DNA of 64,000 bases, taken from the NCBI GenBank assembly GCA_022592435.1, contig JABYQS010000022.1, forward strand, positions 279,366 through 343,365, in the 5' to 3' direction. The stretch comes from Cerioporus squamosus (lineage: Eukaryota > Basidiomycota > Agaricomycetes > Polyporales > Polyporaceae). This document shows, one piece after another, positions 10,810 to 23,193 of this stretch. How positions within the stretch are numbered: the first letter of the stretch is position 1; every line of letters begins with the position of its first letter. A model generated the notes under the pieces. That model did not search any database. It was not told the DNA's origin and was given only the letters and a program-made list of their open reading frames with translations. The position numbers were made by a program, and so were the translations under genes.

Positions 10810-13800
10810 ATGAAACCGCTCTCGACTCTATCTGCTCTCCTCGTCACTGCTGGAGTATGTCTCGCTGAAGTCCTCTCGCTTAGGTCTGGAGCTGGGAAGG
10901 ACCTTGCTCCCCATGTCAACGTCGTCCGGGATGGTCGGGCGTATGGAGGGAACGAGGAGCTGGAGCTGCTGGATATCGTTCTTGTTGCCTCCGTGGACGG
11001 TAAGTTGCATGCCCTGAACCGTACGTCGGGAGCGTCGCTCTGGTCCATGGCTTCCTCCGGCAATGCCCCAGCTGCCTTCGGCCCTCTCGTGCGCACAGAG
11101 CATCCTGACGTCGACCCCGACGTTACCGACGACGACGATTCCAGCCGGGAAATCTATGTCATCGAGCCTCAGTCCGGCGACATCTATGTCATGTCTTCGC
11201 CAGATAGCCCACTTCAGCGCCTTCCCTTCTCTATGTCGCAGTTGGTCGACATGTCTCCTTTCAGCTTCGCCGGAGATGAGGACAGACGTCTCTTCGTTGG
11301 GAAGAAGGCAAGCTCGTTACTGTTGATTGAGCTGGAGACGGGGAGGATCAAGGCTACGGTGGACCCCACGTGTCCCTGGCAGCCTTTCGAGGACCTGGCC
11401 GAGACGTCACAAGACATAGACTTGGACGAGCTTGAAGGCTCGAAACCTCCAAAGCCGAAACCAAAGGAGGTCTTCGTAGGACGTACAGGTAATCGCGCCC
11501 CTCCTGTCGATTCGATAGCTTTGAAATGCTGACACCTTGCAGACTATCATCTGGCCATCCATACCCGCCCATTACCGTCCTCTGGAAGCAAACCCCACGT
11601 CCAGAGATTGTCCTTCTCTACATACGGTCCTAACAACCAGGATCATATCCTCCAATCCCTATACCAGCGCACTGCCGACAATGCCTATATCCAGTCCCTG
11701 CCCACAGGCAAGATCATCTCGTTCAAGACGGCATCTCCAGAAACGTCCGACTCCTCTCCCAACTCCAATTCGGAACTGATGTGGTATCACGAGTTCTCGA
11801 ATCCCATGTACGTGGTCGTCCGGCTCTCGACGTACATGGAACTCACTATGTTGTAGCGTCGCTACTCTCGACGTCCTCCGCTCTCCCAAGCGCGAGAACC
11901 CGTTTGTTCTAGTGCAACCTCAGCCCCGCCTACAAGAGATCCTTCCATCCGTTGACCTTACCTCCGCCGCAAAGCACCAGCGGCTCCCCAACCTCGACGC
12001 CGCATACGTCGGGCTTGTTGAAGAGACTGGGTCACTCTTCGCCATGAGCCCAGACCGCTTCCCCCTCGTTGTCTTCGGCGATTCAAACGAGGACAATGGT
12101 CGGCATTGGCGCTCCATCGACCCCCCTCCAGGTTCCGTCTTCGACCCGACGTATGGCTACGACAAAGACTTCCCAGCCGATGTCGATGGTGTCACGCGGA
12201 TAGCCAAAGCGAAGCGGCTCCGTGAGATGTGCAAGAGCGGCGCTCTGGATGTGCGCTGTCTCACAGGAGTTCGAAAGCTCGGTTCGGATAGTCAGTCGAG
12301 GCTCAGCCGACTGCTTGATGGTGCGCCCTCAGTCATGCCCCCGCCTCCACCCCCATACTCGAACTCCAACAACGTGGAAATGCGCGAGGAGAGTCGTGTC
12401 CCGGATTCCCATGCGCCGGACGCCGGTAATGCGTCCGTCAGGCCTCCGCCCGCATGGAGCAATGCCTCGGAGACTCCTCGCCTGGAGGACAGGTCATCCA
12501 CCGGCCTCCTGGGAATGAGCCCATCCACGCAGGCGTTCTCGGCCTTCGCACTCTGTGCGACTGTGTTACTCCTGTGGATGTCTGTCCGGAAGTTTCTGGC
12601 GCCTGCTATTCCTGCCGCCGCCCAGGTGTCCGTTCCTGCACCGCCCCCAGAAGTCAGCGACGTCACTACGAAGCCTGTGGTGGACCAGTCTGCCCCTGCA
12701 GATCTCCCGGAGAAGGCAGCTAACGGGCATGCTGAGCCTCTTGCGGAAGAGGCAGAGAGTCCTTCGCCCGAGCCGTCTCCCGCGCTCGCCAAGAAGGTGC
12801 TCTTCGCGCCAGAGGCCCTGGAGTCTGTAGAGGATGCGGCGGATGGTGAGGAAGATGTTGAATCCGCCGACGCGCCCGGGAAGCGCAAGGGTATCCGGAG
12901 GAAGAGAGGCAGGAAGAGGAAGGGCGTTACTATCGCTGTACCTGCGGACGAGGTCGAGGAGGTTGCAGAAGCGACGCCTAGTGCAATCCCCGAGGCTCCC
13001 AAGGATGCTACGCCTACCATCCTTCTCGCTCCTCCGACGCCCTCTACACCTGCCGCGCCCACATTAGTGGTATCCGATGCAGTGCTTGGTAGGCCTCTCC
13101 GCTTCCTGCTATCAATTGACTGCGCTAACATGACAATGCAGGTATGGGCTCGCACGGCACGGTCGTATTTAAAGGCTCGCTGCAAGGACGGGCGGTGGCC
13201 GTGAAGCGGATGCTCGCCGACTTCGTCACCCTCGCCTCCAGGGAAGTGAACGTGCTGCAAGAGTCGGACGACCACCCGAACGTCATCCGGTACTACTACC
13301 AGGAGGCCCACGCGAACTTCCTCTACATCGCGCTCGAGCTCTGCCCTGCCTCGCTGGCGGACATCATCGAGCGACCTGACCAATTCCGCGATATCGTCGT
13401 CGCGTTCGAGCCGAAGCGTGCGCTACGCCAGATCACCGCTGGGCTACGCCACCTCCATGCGCTGAAGATCATCCACCGCGACATCAAGCCGCAGAACATC
13501 CTCGTGTCGCATGCCAAGAAGGGCGCGGGGGAGAACGCAGGTCACCGGATGCTCATCTCGGACTTTGGACTGTGCAGGAAGCTCGAGTATGACCAGACGA
13601 GTTTCATGCCCACCGCGCATGGATCGATGGCCGCCGGCACCGTCGGCTGGCGGGCGCCCGAGATTCTGCGGGGCGAAGTCAAGCTGACCGACTCGGGCGA
13701 CGAGTCACAGTCGTCAAGAGGAAGCGTGAACGGGTCCACCCCCGCTGGTACCCCAACGGGCAAGCCGACGAAGTTGACCAGATCGGTCGACATCTTCGCT

Positions 13801-14542
13801 CTTGGGTGCTTGTACTACTATGTGTTGACGAACGGGCTCCATCCGTTCGGCGATCGTTTCGAGAGGGACTTCAACATTGTTAAGAACGCGAAGAACTTGG
13901 AGGGTTTGGAACGGTTCGGGGAAGAGGGTGCAGAGGGTGTAGACCTCATTACGAAGATGCTCAGTCCGGAGGCCTACGATAGGTGCGTGGTGATCTGGTT
14001 CTGGCATCCAGGCAAGATTCTGACTAAATGGGCGGCAGACCGGACGCCAGTACATGCTTACTCCACCCATACTTCTGGGACCCCGGCAAGCGACTCACGT
14101 TCCTCCAAGACGCGTCTGACCGGTTCGAGATCATGTGTCGCGACCCGAAGGACGCGAACCTTGTCGCGCTGGAGAAGGGCGCATACGACGTCGTGGGCGC
14201 GGACTGGCACTCGCGGCTAGACAAGCTGTTCATAGAGAATCTGGGGAAGTTCCGGAAGTACGATGGGAAGTCAGTACAGGATCTCCTTCGTGCATTGCGG
14301 AACAAGGTGCGTCATATCGGTCCTTCGCCATATAAGACCTAACTGAAGAGTGTCGGCAGAAACACCACTACCAAGACCTCCCCGACAACGTCAAGCGGCT
14401 GCTTGGGTCTATGCCCGAGGGCTTCCTGACGTACTTCACGCGACGCTTCCCCAACCTCTTCCTCCACGTCCACGGCGTCATCTCGCACTCCGCCCTCCGC
14501 ACCGAGTCCATGTTCCGCACGTACTACGAGCTCAGCGACTAG
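10810..14542 (+). CDS. IRE1: Unfolded-protein-response sensor kinase/RNase IRE1
   Basis: ER-membrane stress sensor; its cytosolic RNase splices HAC1/XBP1-type mRNA after lumenal detection of unfolded proteins. Six exons: 10810-11488, 11543-11807, 11857-13088, 13142-13982, 14039-14306, 14360-14542; 1,155 residues. A signal peptide covers residues 1-19. The lumenal beta-propeller-like sensor spans about 30-470 and opens with DIVLVASVDGKLHALNRTSG. A TM helix sits near 541-562 (FSAFALCATVLLLWMSVRKF). A Pro/acidic linker with a basic patch (KRKGIRRKRGRKRK) precedes the kinase at about 726. Kinase motifs: GMGSHGTVVFKG (Gly loop), VAVKR (ATP lysine), IIHRDIKPQNIL, SDFGLC. The KEN RNase domain follows from WDPGKRLTFLQDASDRFEIM, with HHYQDLP and RRFPNLFLHVHG, including the family's catalytic Tyr and His/Arg region. 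Start: first ATG in frame with the signal peptide; an ATG five bases upstream is out of frame and stops at once. Confidence 0.97.
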
Positions 14543-15255
14543 CGCTGAGCTTTCTTCCCCATGCTGTCTCGCCTTCGGCCCTCTCGCACCTCCCCCGCAT
14601 CTGGACGCATCTGTTTCACGCACATCTAGCTTGGTTGTTTATTCGTCATTACTGTTAAGCACTGTATCTGTATCGCATCGCTGTGCTGTCGACCTTGGGG
14701 GCACCTGCTGAAGCTACCCACTAATATTGCTGTACCTGGTATCGTTGTCGTATGGACTCTGGAATGTACATATCTCGCGATTCGTGTTATAGCGGGAGTC
14801 CACTTCGTCTTGTCATCTTCCTGTAAGCTTGAGTTCTGCGGGCAGCGGGAGAGACCCAGAGACTTGCCCAGAGAACTGCGGACCATGTAAACCATATATG
14901 TGTGATTCTTGCTTTGATCTGACAATGCACAATCTCAGACTCCAGCTCGGGAGTGGTCATCGGGATACAGTAACTGAACGATGTCAAACTATGTGCTCTC
15001 GAAGAACAGTGAGAAGCAGAGGTAGTGCAATCCAAGGATTCGAGGCCGGTTGGAGGACGATTCGTGGAACCGTCAATTCCTATGCAGTTCGCGTTGGTTC
15101 GACGGTATCGTAGAGAATCGGCTCCAAGGTCACGACATTCTCTTCACCACCATAGACCCACCGCCCATCCATAGCGAATGCGGTCTCGGGGAGTCGTCGA
15201 AAGCGACGTCAAACTGTGAGCGCCTAAAGCCTTGTCTTCAGCTACATCCACCACC
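14543..15255. other. Intergenic IRE1 to JIP5
   Basis: Holds the IRE1 3' UTR and the JIP5 promoter. Scattered short frames on both strands show no domain or splice consistency. No RNA gene or repeat seen. Confidence 0.5.
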
Positions 15256-17033
15256 ATGCCCGACATACCTGTCGGCGCGCAGGTATTCGACCTCGCTTTC
15301 CATCCAGACCAATCTCTTGTGTTTGCTGGGCTCCTCACGGGAATAGTGAAGGCTTTCACATACGACGAACAAGGCAACCACGAGGAGAAGTTCTCTATCC
15401 GACCGTCCAAACGGTCATGTAGGGCTCTCGCCGTGAGCGCAGACGGGTCCCAGCTGTGGGCTGCAGGGAAAGCCAAGGCCATCCAGTGCGTGTAAACCTC
15501 CCTGAAATATCTCTTTACTTGTGCTCATTTTTCGTTGTAGCACGATAGATGTCGGAACGGGAGAGGTAGTCGAGACCCGCGCCGCGGCACATGAGTGAGT
15601 TACACTTCTTCCATTGTCGTGCTCAGCTCCGCCGACCTGGACAGTGCTTGCAAGTGCTCCGATTAACCGCATGAAGCGATTATTGCCGCATTTGTTGGCT
15701 TCCGGGGACGATGATGGGGTCATCAAGGTGCGTTTTTGTGCAGTCGGGCGAGGTGCTGGTGCTGGTGCTTACCCTAGCCCGTGCTACACTGTAGCTTTGG
15801 GATCCGCGGAAGCCCGACGCCGTCCGCACGTACACACATCATTTCGACTTCATCTCGGACTTCATGTATTTGAACGACAAGAAGCAGTTGGTCGCGACTA
15901 GGTGTGTACTTCCTCTTCTGGTTGGAGGTCGGTAGGGCGGGCGGGGTGATGGTATGCGGAGCTCTGTGACACGTTCAAGGGTGACGAATCGAATCTGTCG
16001 CAGCGTCCTGCAGTCTCTCGCTCTCCCCGTGATGGTGACGGTCATGCCGGCGACATGACTGGTGGATGGCTTCGCATGATAGAGGAGGCGCCAGGCGGAC
16101 TGTCTGCGGACAGGTTCCCCATTGAAGTGACTTTCTGTCAAGACGAGAGCTAACGCGTTCACAGTGGAGACGGTACGTTGTCGGTGATGGACATTCGCTC
16201 TAAGAAGATGGAGCCCGTCGCACAGTCGGAAGATCAGGAAGACGAGCTTCTGTCGATCCTACCCATCAAAGGGTTAGTCCCTTCTCTACCCTGTGGTGAT
16301 GTTTCTAATGGCGCTGCTGCAGGGGTCAAAAGATTGTCGTTGGTACGCAGATTGGCATTCTGTCAATATTCAACCGCAAAAGTGGTTGGGGAGACTGCGT
16401 CGATCGCATACCTGGGTAAGTCCTTCGTTTCTAGAGGCGTCCAGGCCTCCTCTGACACTTTCCGGTGTTCATAGCCATCCCGCATCTATCGACGCGCTCT
16501 GTGCTATTCCCTCGCGGTATCCGAACGCCCAGTCGACGATTCTGACCGGCTCATCGGACGGCATTTTGCGGGCTGTGCAGCTCTTCCCGACGAAGCTCCT
16601 CGGGGTCGTCGCAGATCACGGCGAGTTCCCGATCGAGCGCATCGCGGTCGACATGAACGGCGAAGGTCGTTGGGTCGGCAGCGTCGGGCATGAGGAAGTC
16701 TTGAAGCTGACGGACTTGCAAGAGGTCTTCGAGGACGGCGGTGAGGGGGACAGCGATGAGGATGGTTCTGGCGATGAGGATGAAGGCGATGAGGACGCCG
16801 AAGAAGAGGGAGCAAAACAGACTTTGGGCCCGTCACCGTCTGCAGACGTACCTGCTGACAACGAGTCCGCGGACGATGGGGAAAAAGGTCATGCCGACTC
16901 CAGCGACGAAGAGCCTGACCCCGAGCCCAGGAAACGGAAACGCAAGAAGGAGAAGGATACTCTGCAGGCGGGACGGCGCAAGAAGGGCAAGAACGAGGTC
17001 GAAGCTGAGCCGGCCTTCTTCGCAGACCTTTGA
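15256..17033 (+). CDS. JIP5: WD40 ribosome-biogenesis protein JIP5/WDR55
   Basis: Nucleolar WD-repeat protein needed for pre-rRNA processing and 60S assembly in yeast (Jip5) and animals (WDR55). Seven exons: 15256-15485, 15541-15594, 15655-15727, 15795-15901, 16165-16272, 16323-16415, 16475-17033; 407 residues, close to the family size. The family N-terminus is VGAQVFDLAFHPDQSLVFAG. WD-type blades follow: GDDDGVIKLWDPRKPDAV, SGDGTLSVMDIRSKK and TGSSDGILRAVQLFPTKLLG. The conserved DHGEFPIERIAVD and WVGSVGHEEVLKLTDL segment precedes a long acidic then basic tail (KRKRKKEKD), typical of nucleolar proteins. The intron before exon 5 (263 nt) is longer than usual for this window. The exon 3 acceptor (CAAG at 15651-15654) is the only one keeping the frame open. 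Confidence 0.9.
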
Positions 17034-18043
17034 GTGGTTATGAATCTGATTGTATGCGCGCGTCCATACTGTACTTCTTCAGCTGTGCTTCCGAATGGTC
17101 AGCTTCTGGGTTATGTTCACGCTCACGTGCGGCTCTCGTCCAGCTCAGGATGATTCTACGGGGAACCGATTTGTGGCTGGGGACCCTTCGTATATATACT
17201 CGGTGAGGTCAGACGCGTCGTTAGCCCGAGTCCCCCTTCTCTCCCTACCATCATCATCCTTCTTCCCAACTTCTCCCTACGTTGTACCAGCCATCTGCGA
17301 CTCAGGCAGGTAATGATGAGACCTCAAGTCCATCGACAACGACGAGGTGCGCATACATCTATCGAAGTCGTTTGATACGATGCGCATACAACGTCAACAA
17401 GTGCGCATACATCCACGTACATTGTCGACCTATCCTCGCTGCTGCAAAAGCTTCTACTCAGAGTTCCGCCTCGAACAGAGCCTCGGCTCGAGCTGGTTTC
17501 GCGGTGCCTGAGCGGGCAAGCCGCACTTCCACCGCGCGGCCTATGGCTTCAAAGTTCTGTCTCTCACCTTGTTCACGAGCAGTCGTGCTTGGCAATTGAA
17601 TTTGGCTGTCTCGACCGTCTCACTTGCGCTCAGTGTCGCCCCTCTCTCTCTCTGTTTCACTTATACCGCGCTATGTCCTGCTATGTTGCCTTAGCATGCA
17701 CCACGCGACTACTCTTCGCCACTATTACATTCCGAGATCTTCCGAAAGCCTGCATGAATTAAGAAATCCTGGAGCAGCACAGCTTCGCCAAGCCTTCGAT
17801 CGTCCGACGGATCACAGATCGCGACTGTACTTATCTGCCGGACGCTCATACATAATTACGGCTGCTTGCTCCCGATACCCATCATATACCCCCGACGTTC
17901 CTCTCTTGTCCCTTTCTGTGCTCATAGCAAGCCTAGCTCACACGACGACCCAACCAGGTCGACTTATAGCCTCCGTGCCAGCCTTTTCCCCTGCCTTCTG
18001 CTTCTACTCCTGAACGCTCACCATCTCTCACGTATCCCGAGCC
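17034..18043. other. Intergenic with three TGCGCATACA motifs
   Basis: About 1 kb without a supportable gene. TGCGCATACA occurs exactly at 17348-17357, 17381-17390 and 17402-17411. A TATATATA run lies at 17190-17198. Pyrimidine-rich stretches near 17635-17660 and 17880-17990 probably belong to the promoter/5' UTR of the gene starting at 18044. Confidence 0.5.
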
Positions 18044-19586
18044 ATGGCCGCTGGTTCAAGCCGTTCGCGAGTAACCCGCCTTGAACTGACCGCAGACCAG
18101 CTGCTTGGTTCAGATCTTACACGGGCGCGACCATACAAACCCGGGAAGAACGCACCCAAAGTGATCACCGCCGAGCAGCTTCTCGGGACGAGCTTGACGA
18201 TCGCTGGGACATCCGCTCAGTCTCCATCACGTACGTCTGCACGACATACACCTCCTCGTTCATCCCCACGACCCCCCTCGCCACGAAGAACCGTTACGCC
18301 GAACCGAACCCGGGTGACCGCAGATGAAGTTCTCAGAACGGGACTGCCGGTGCGCACTCTTCAGGCTGCGAAGGCGCGAGCGCGGTCGAGTTCAGCGATA
18401 ACGCTCACCGCAGAGCAACTACTTGCCTCGGACAGCGGGAGCAGCTCTGGATCACGCTTGTCGAGTCGCCGGCGCGTTCCGCGAGTTCTGTCGGCCGAAG
18501 AACTCGCAGGTCCTGGTCTAGGGTCCAGTGCGAGTAGCGGGCGGCCCAGAAGTGCTGGGGGAAGCAACATCGCAGTGAGTCCCTCCCCTGGCTTGCGCCC
18601 AGGGTCGAGTGGTACTCGTGGTGCGCGTCCATCCACGGCTGGGGCGACGTCGAGCGGCGGGAGCAGCAGCGTCAGCGCAGCCGGTACGTCGGCCGCTACT
18701 AGGGGACGGGGCCCCCGCTCGGGACAGATGCAGCGGAGTAACAGTCAAGGCTCTACCCGCACACTGCCCATGTATACTAAAGAGCCGGAGAAGCCGAAGT
18801 GGTGATTGACCGGTGAGTCCTGAGCATGCGCGGACATATCGTGTGCAACCGTTGACTTTACGGTCTCGCAGCGGCGCCGAGGAGCTGGAAGATGAGATTG
18901 TCATCACGGTGATGACGCCAGTGGATGAGGATTCCCCAAGCCTCGCCCATGGTCTTTCGGTAGCAAGCCCATCCTCCCCCGAGACGGACAATTCGGATTT
19001 CGGTCACCTCCGCCCGTTGGATGCGATATCACCGATTCCCATTCCGGTCTCAACACTGCGCACGTTAAGCCTTTCTCCAGTTCCTGTGCCGGAGCGTGAC
19101 GAAGTGCCCTCTTACGAGGCCGCGATGACGATGGGAACCCCAAACCTCGTTGTGACGGCGGCCAGCATCCCGCTCCCTGCTTCTCCCCCGCTGTCTCCCG
19201 TGCGCTCCCCTCCGCTCAGCATACCTGGGAGGTCCGGTGCGGCGAGTCCGTCCAGCCTTTCCAGTGCTGGCAGCGCGTTCGGATCGTCCAATCCTCCCAG
19301 TCCTACCCCGGAAGGCGCAGAGTCGCCGCGCAAGCGGTTCCAGTTCATCTCGCTTTTCCATGGCCACGGCGCCAGTTCCGGTCGCTCCCGCATCCGCGGA
19401 GGCTCCGTCTCTGGACTTCCATCCATGCCCGCTGCGCCAGAACGCGGTGTATCTCCATCACCTCCTTCGCCGCGCCCTTTCCATCGGTCGTCGCAATCTG
19501 CGTCGGGCTCGATGCTCGACCTGCTGTCGCGGTCGTGGTCCGACAACCCGATCGTCCGGTCTCGTTCTGAGCGCGATGGCGCGTAA
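18044..19586 (+). CDS. Ser/Pro-rich protein with repeated TAEQLL motif
   Basis: No known family recognised. Modelled as two exons, 18044-18801 and 18872-19586, about 490 residues, low-complexity Ser/Pro/Arg. The first exon carries five spaced copies of a short motif: LTADQLLGSDL, ITAEQLLGTSL, VTADEVLRTGL, LTAEQLLASDS and LSAEELAGPGL. The second exon is a Ser/Pro-rich tail with PSYEAA and a conserved end (SGSMLDLLSRSWSDN). It is paralogous to the next gene: TLPMYTKEP vs SLPAYMKEP, GAEELEDEIVITV vs GADGMEGDIPITV, SGSMLDLLSRS vs SGSMFSLLSRT. Unlike that neighbour I see no signal peptide or TM segment. Splicing is doubtful. The strong GTGAGT donor (18813) leaves an in-frame TGA (18803-18805) and a wrong phase; only a weak GTGATT donor at 18802 keeps the frame. 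Confidence 0.6.
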
Positions 19587-20052
19587 TCTCCATACGTGTC
19601 GTAACACTGACCCTATTGTTTACACCCCGTTGGTGCTCTGTTGTTGTACTATACCATCTTCTATGCCTCTCCAGCTCCCAGCATATTGTTGTGTACTATA
19701 CCCGCGCTCACAGCGTGCAGACATACTCTTCACTCATTTCTATCGCGCCATGCGTGGCTTTTTGTTACGCCGCAGCTCGTTGCTTGACAGGATCTTTAAG
19801 TTTATTGCGCAGTAACTCGATGCTGTCCAATTGTCTTGGATAGAATGCAGCCTAATGCAGCGCGCCAGGGCCATGACAGATATAGGATGTGTCAAGACAG
19901 CGCTCGTCTGTACTGCCCTTCCTTCCTCCCGCCATCCCCGCTTACCCTTCTTCTCCTTTCTTCCCCTCTTTACCTCTTTCCCGCTGCCGTCTGCAACGTT
20001 CCGTACATCCTACCATCGCTCGCCGCCGTCCGCTTCACTGCTGGTCACGGTC
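19587..20052. other. Intergenic between tandem paralogues
   Basis: 3' UTR of the upstream paralogue and promoter of the downstream one. A CT-rich tract at 19918-19990 lies just before the next start, as is common in fungal promoters. Nothing else seen. Confidence 0.5.
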
Positions 20053-22727
20053 ATGTACAGCATCCACAATGCGCTAATCGTGCTTGTTATTTCGCCCACC
20101 GCCTTCGCTGCGCCATTTCACCTCCTGCCAAGAGCTAGCTCGGGCGACGGAGGCGGCTCGGGGCCTATGAGCATACAACCGCAGATATGGGTGCGTATAT
20201 GCGCGTAGTCTACATGTTATGCATCCTGAAGCCCGTGGCGTCTCGCGTATCGCGTACGTCCTCACAGATTCCCCTTGTGGTAATCGCAGCACTCTTCATC
20301 CTGGGCACCATCGTCGCATGCAGCGGCCGCAGACTCCGGAGGAGCGCGTTGCTCAGCTGGGGTAACGGCGCCGCACAGGCGGCGGGCGTGACGACGGGGA
20401 CGACGCCTGTCGGGAATGCGCGCGAGGTGACCGCGGACCAGCTCGTGGGCTCCAACACGACTACGACGGGCACGAACGGGGCGAGGAGACCGAGAAGGAC
20501 AAGGCGCACTCCGAGCCAGATATCGACGCATTCGCTGCCTGCGTACATGAAGGAGCCGGGAGAGCAGGAGATAGTGATTGGCAGGTGAGCACCGTATCCC
20601 ATCTACTCTCCACTCTACCGGGCACTCGAGGTGGCTATATGCGTTTGGCTTGAACCCACTGTAGCCCCCCTCACACCTGCCGACTCTGAGCTCCTGCGAT
20701 ATCGTATCTGCTTGGACGTGTCGTGCTTCCTGATGCCTACCTCGTTGACCATGAGTCGCGCCACATGCGGCATTGTTGCGTATGTTCTCCCTTGGGCACA
20801 GTGTCGCTGTTGGGGAGACTAAGCGGCTCACTGTCCCTGCCATTTCTGAGCTTCTCCGGTGTGGCAAGGATACTTCGCAAGTATCGATACCGAACGTTAT
20901 CTGCGAGCACTCTAGCAGGCGTCGCGGGAGCTATTGCGAGCGTTTCGACAAAGATGGCGTTCTTGCCCCTTATGCCCGGATCTTGTTCGTGATTTGACAG
21001 ATCAGGCACTACCGCGGTCTGACCGAGGTGCTCTTCCCGCCTCGTTCGCGTTGATACCTTTGTCTCCCAAGTGTCCATGCGGTCTTGTTTCCGACAGTGC
21101 TTCTCAGCTTCCCGAATCCTTGCTAACATCGTGATGCAGGGGTGCCGATGGTATGGAGGGCGACATTCCCATTACAGTGGAGATGCCTCCCGTGGATGAG
21201 CACGAGACCGACACGCCGTACGGATCGGTCGACCTCACCCGTCCGTCGACGGTCTACTCACCGGTGCCACATACACCGCACGACCTGCCGTTACTCCAGG
21301 GCAGCGACCTCGACTCACGGCAGCACCTCAGCCCTGATCACCCTGGTATGGCCACTCGGGCAAGCTTCGACAGTATGATCAGCTCGGCGGAAGGCGGCTC
21401 GCAACACTATCTTGATGATGCGCCTGCGTATGAGACCGTCGTACTGAATGACGAATCTACCTCTACGACGTCCCCGACCTATCCGCCCGCTGCTGCAGCG
21501 TCTGTACCTGCGCCGGAGCGCACGTCTGCGGAGCAATCTGGCACGACACACCGTCGTTCCATGTTTGCGTCCATCTTCCACCCTCGGCACGCGCGCGGCC
21601 CGTCTGCCAACGGCCCTTCTCCCGCAGCTTCACCAGAGCCTCGCAGCAGCAGCGGGCACACTCGTGAAGACTCCAGCCCGTCCGTTCTGTCGGTGCCGAC
21701 ATCCGAGCGCGAACAGCGTCGTAGTCGTATGATTCGCCACCAGCCCTCGCATTCCGGCTCTGGGTCCATGTTCAGCCTGCTATCTCGCACGAGGTCGAAC
21801 GGCAACCTGAACGGCGCAGACGCTTTGACGTCGCCGTCTATGATCAGTCTGCATTCCATCTCGTCGCCGCTGACCCACACGCTTGTCAAGACCGAATTCG
21901 CGTACCCGAGGGGCGGTCCCACTCCGGACCAGCTGCGTCTCATCGCCAGTCGCGAGAGCTTCATGCGGTTCGGAAAGCCCTACGGTGCGGACGCAATCGC
22001 GTATGCTGCGTCTTCCTCGAGGGTCGATTTGGAGCCCCCGCCTGGCTTCGAAGAGGTCGCCGGTCCATCGGGATCGTCTCCATCGCCACAAGTCAGGGAC
22101 AGTCCAAGCTCTGGTCCTCACGACGAAGAGGATGGGCACGCTAGCGAACCGAATGCAAGCTCACCGAGTGACGCTGCGCAGCCAGCGGCTGTTGCGGGGT
22201 TGCAAGTGCTCACGGATGCAGAGGAGGTGGAGAGCCCCGTCACTGTGACTTCAACCGCTTCCTTGTCACCCGAGCCAGCTCCCCATCCTCCGGTTGAGAG
22301 TACTGCGGCGCAGGAAGTACATCCAGCCCCCAGCTCGTCCTCTGTACCCGCAGAGCTGTCCAGTTCCGCGTCTCCCCCTTCTCCTCCACCAGCACAAGCT
22401 CCGCCCCCGGTTGCCAACACACTCCTGGTCAAAGCTGCAACATCTCAAACAACGTCAAATGCGCCTCCTTCGGCGTTCAAAGCCGCGTTTGCCAGCCCTC
22501 CCGCCGGTGGTTCGTTCCCGGATCGCGCCACATCCCGTGCCAGCTCGTACATGTCCTACGCAACTGCGGAAGAGTCGCTGCATACTCCGACAGCGGACGA
22601 CTCGCACTTCGATCTGAGCGGGCGCGAGGACGACGCTTACGAGAGCGTCGCAGAAACTGCACCTCCGACGCCACGAATTTCTCCACGACACATGCACGAA
22701 GAATCGGATACGACCATCCACGGCTAG
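20053..22727 (+). CDS. Single-pass membrane protein, Ser/Pro-rich tail
   Basis: Unknown family, paralogue of the preceding gene. Three exons: 20053-20190, 20268-20584, 21140-22727; phases close, 680 residues. Residues 1-20 form a signal peptide (MYSIHNALIVLVISPTAFAA), followed by about 25 extracellular residues. A TM helix begins exactly at exon 2 (IPLVVIAALFILGTIVAC), then a basic stop-transfer GRRLRR. The long intracellular tail has one copy of the motif repeated in the paralogue (VTADQLVGSN), then SLPAYMKEPGEQEIVIGRG, PAYETVVL and SGSMFSLLSRT, and a long Pro/Ser-rich disordered region. The topology (short ectodomain, long disordered tail with PxY-like motifs) suggests a plasma-membrane sensor or adaptor; that is inference. 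The 555-nt second intron is unusually long, and an extra small exon inside it cannot be excluded. Confidence 0.75.
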
Positions 22728-23193
22728 GCGGTATGCGCAGAGCACATCGCACGCTATCACGTCTCTTCCACGTTCTTGCGTGGTCGGCGAGTAGTCGCTG
22801 ACCTCGGAATTCTGCTTCACGGACCGCCATGCTCACATCTTTCACCTATCCTCTTGCTTCATGTTCTGCTTGCGAGTGGTGTGTGCCCCCAGTCTCAAGT
22901 TGCATCTCTATTCCTATGCTATCCCGTCTGGCACCAGTTCTTGCCTCCTTTCTACCTCGCGGACCATCGGCCATGGGACGAGGGAGCGTTGCTCCCTTGA
23001 CTCCGTGGCTCAAGTCCTGCACTATCTGCATCGTCTCATCTCCTTGTTGCATCATCTATCGCATCGACGCATCTGTACCACCACTACCCCCCTCCACTGC
23101 GATACCTGCTCACCCTTGGTTTACTCCCCCACCCCACACCCCACACCCCCTACCTCCACTCGCGCTACCTGTCCGCCATTGCATCATCTACTT
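22728..23193. other. Intergenic, pyrimidine-rich
   Basis: Pyrimidine- and CCCCAC-rich sequence with a long plus-strand open frame of low-complexity Pro/Ser/Cys composition. It shows no conserved features, and I read it as non-coding 3' UTR or spacer. Confidence 0.45.

Noticed and set aside
12292..13383. 363-codon minus-strand frame opposite IRE1
   Set aside because: Antisense shadow of the IRE1 linker; no domain, and it crosses an IRE1 intron.
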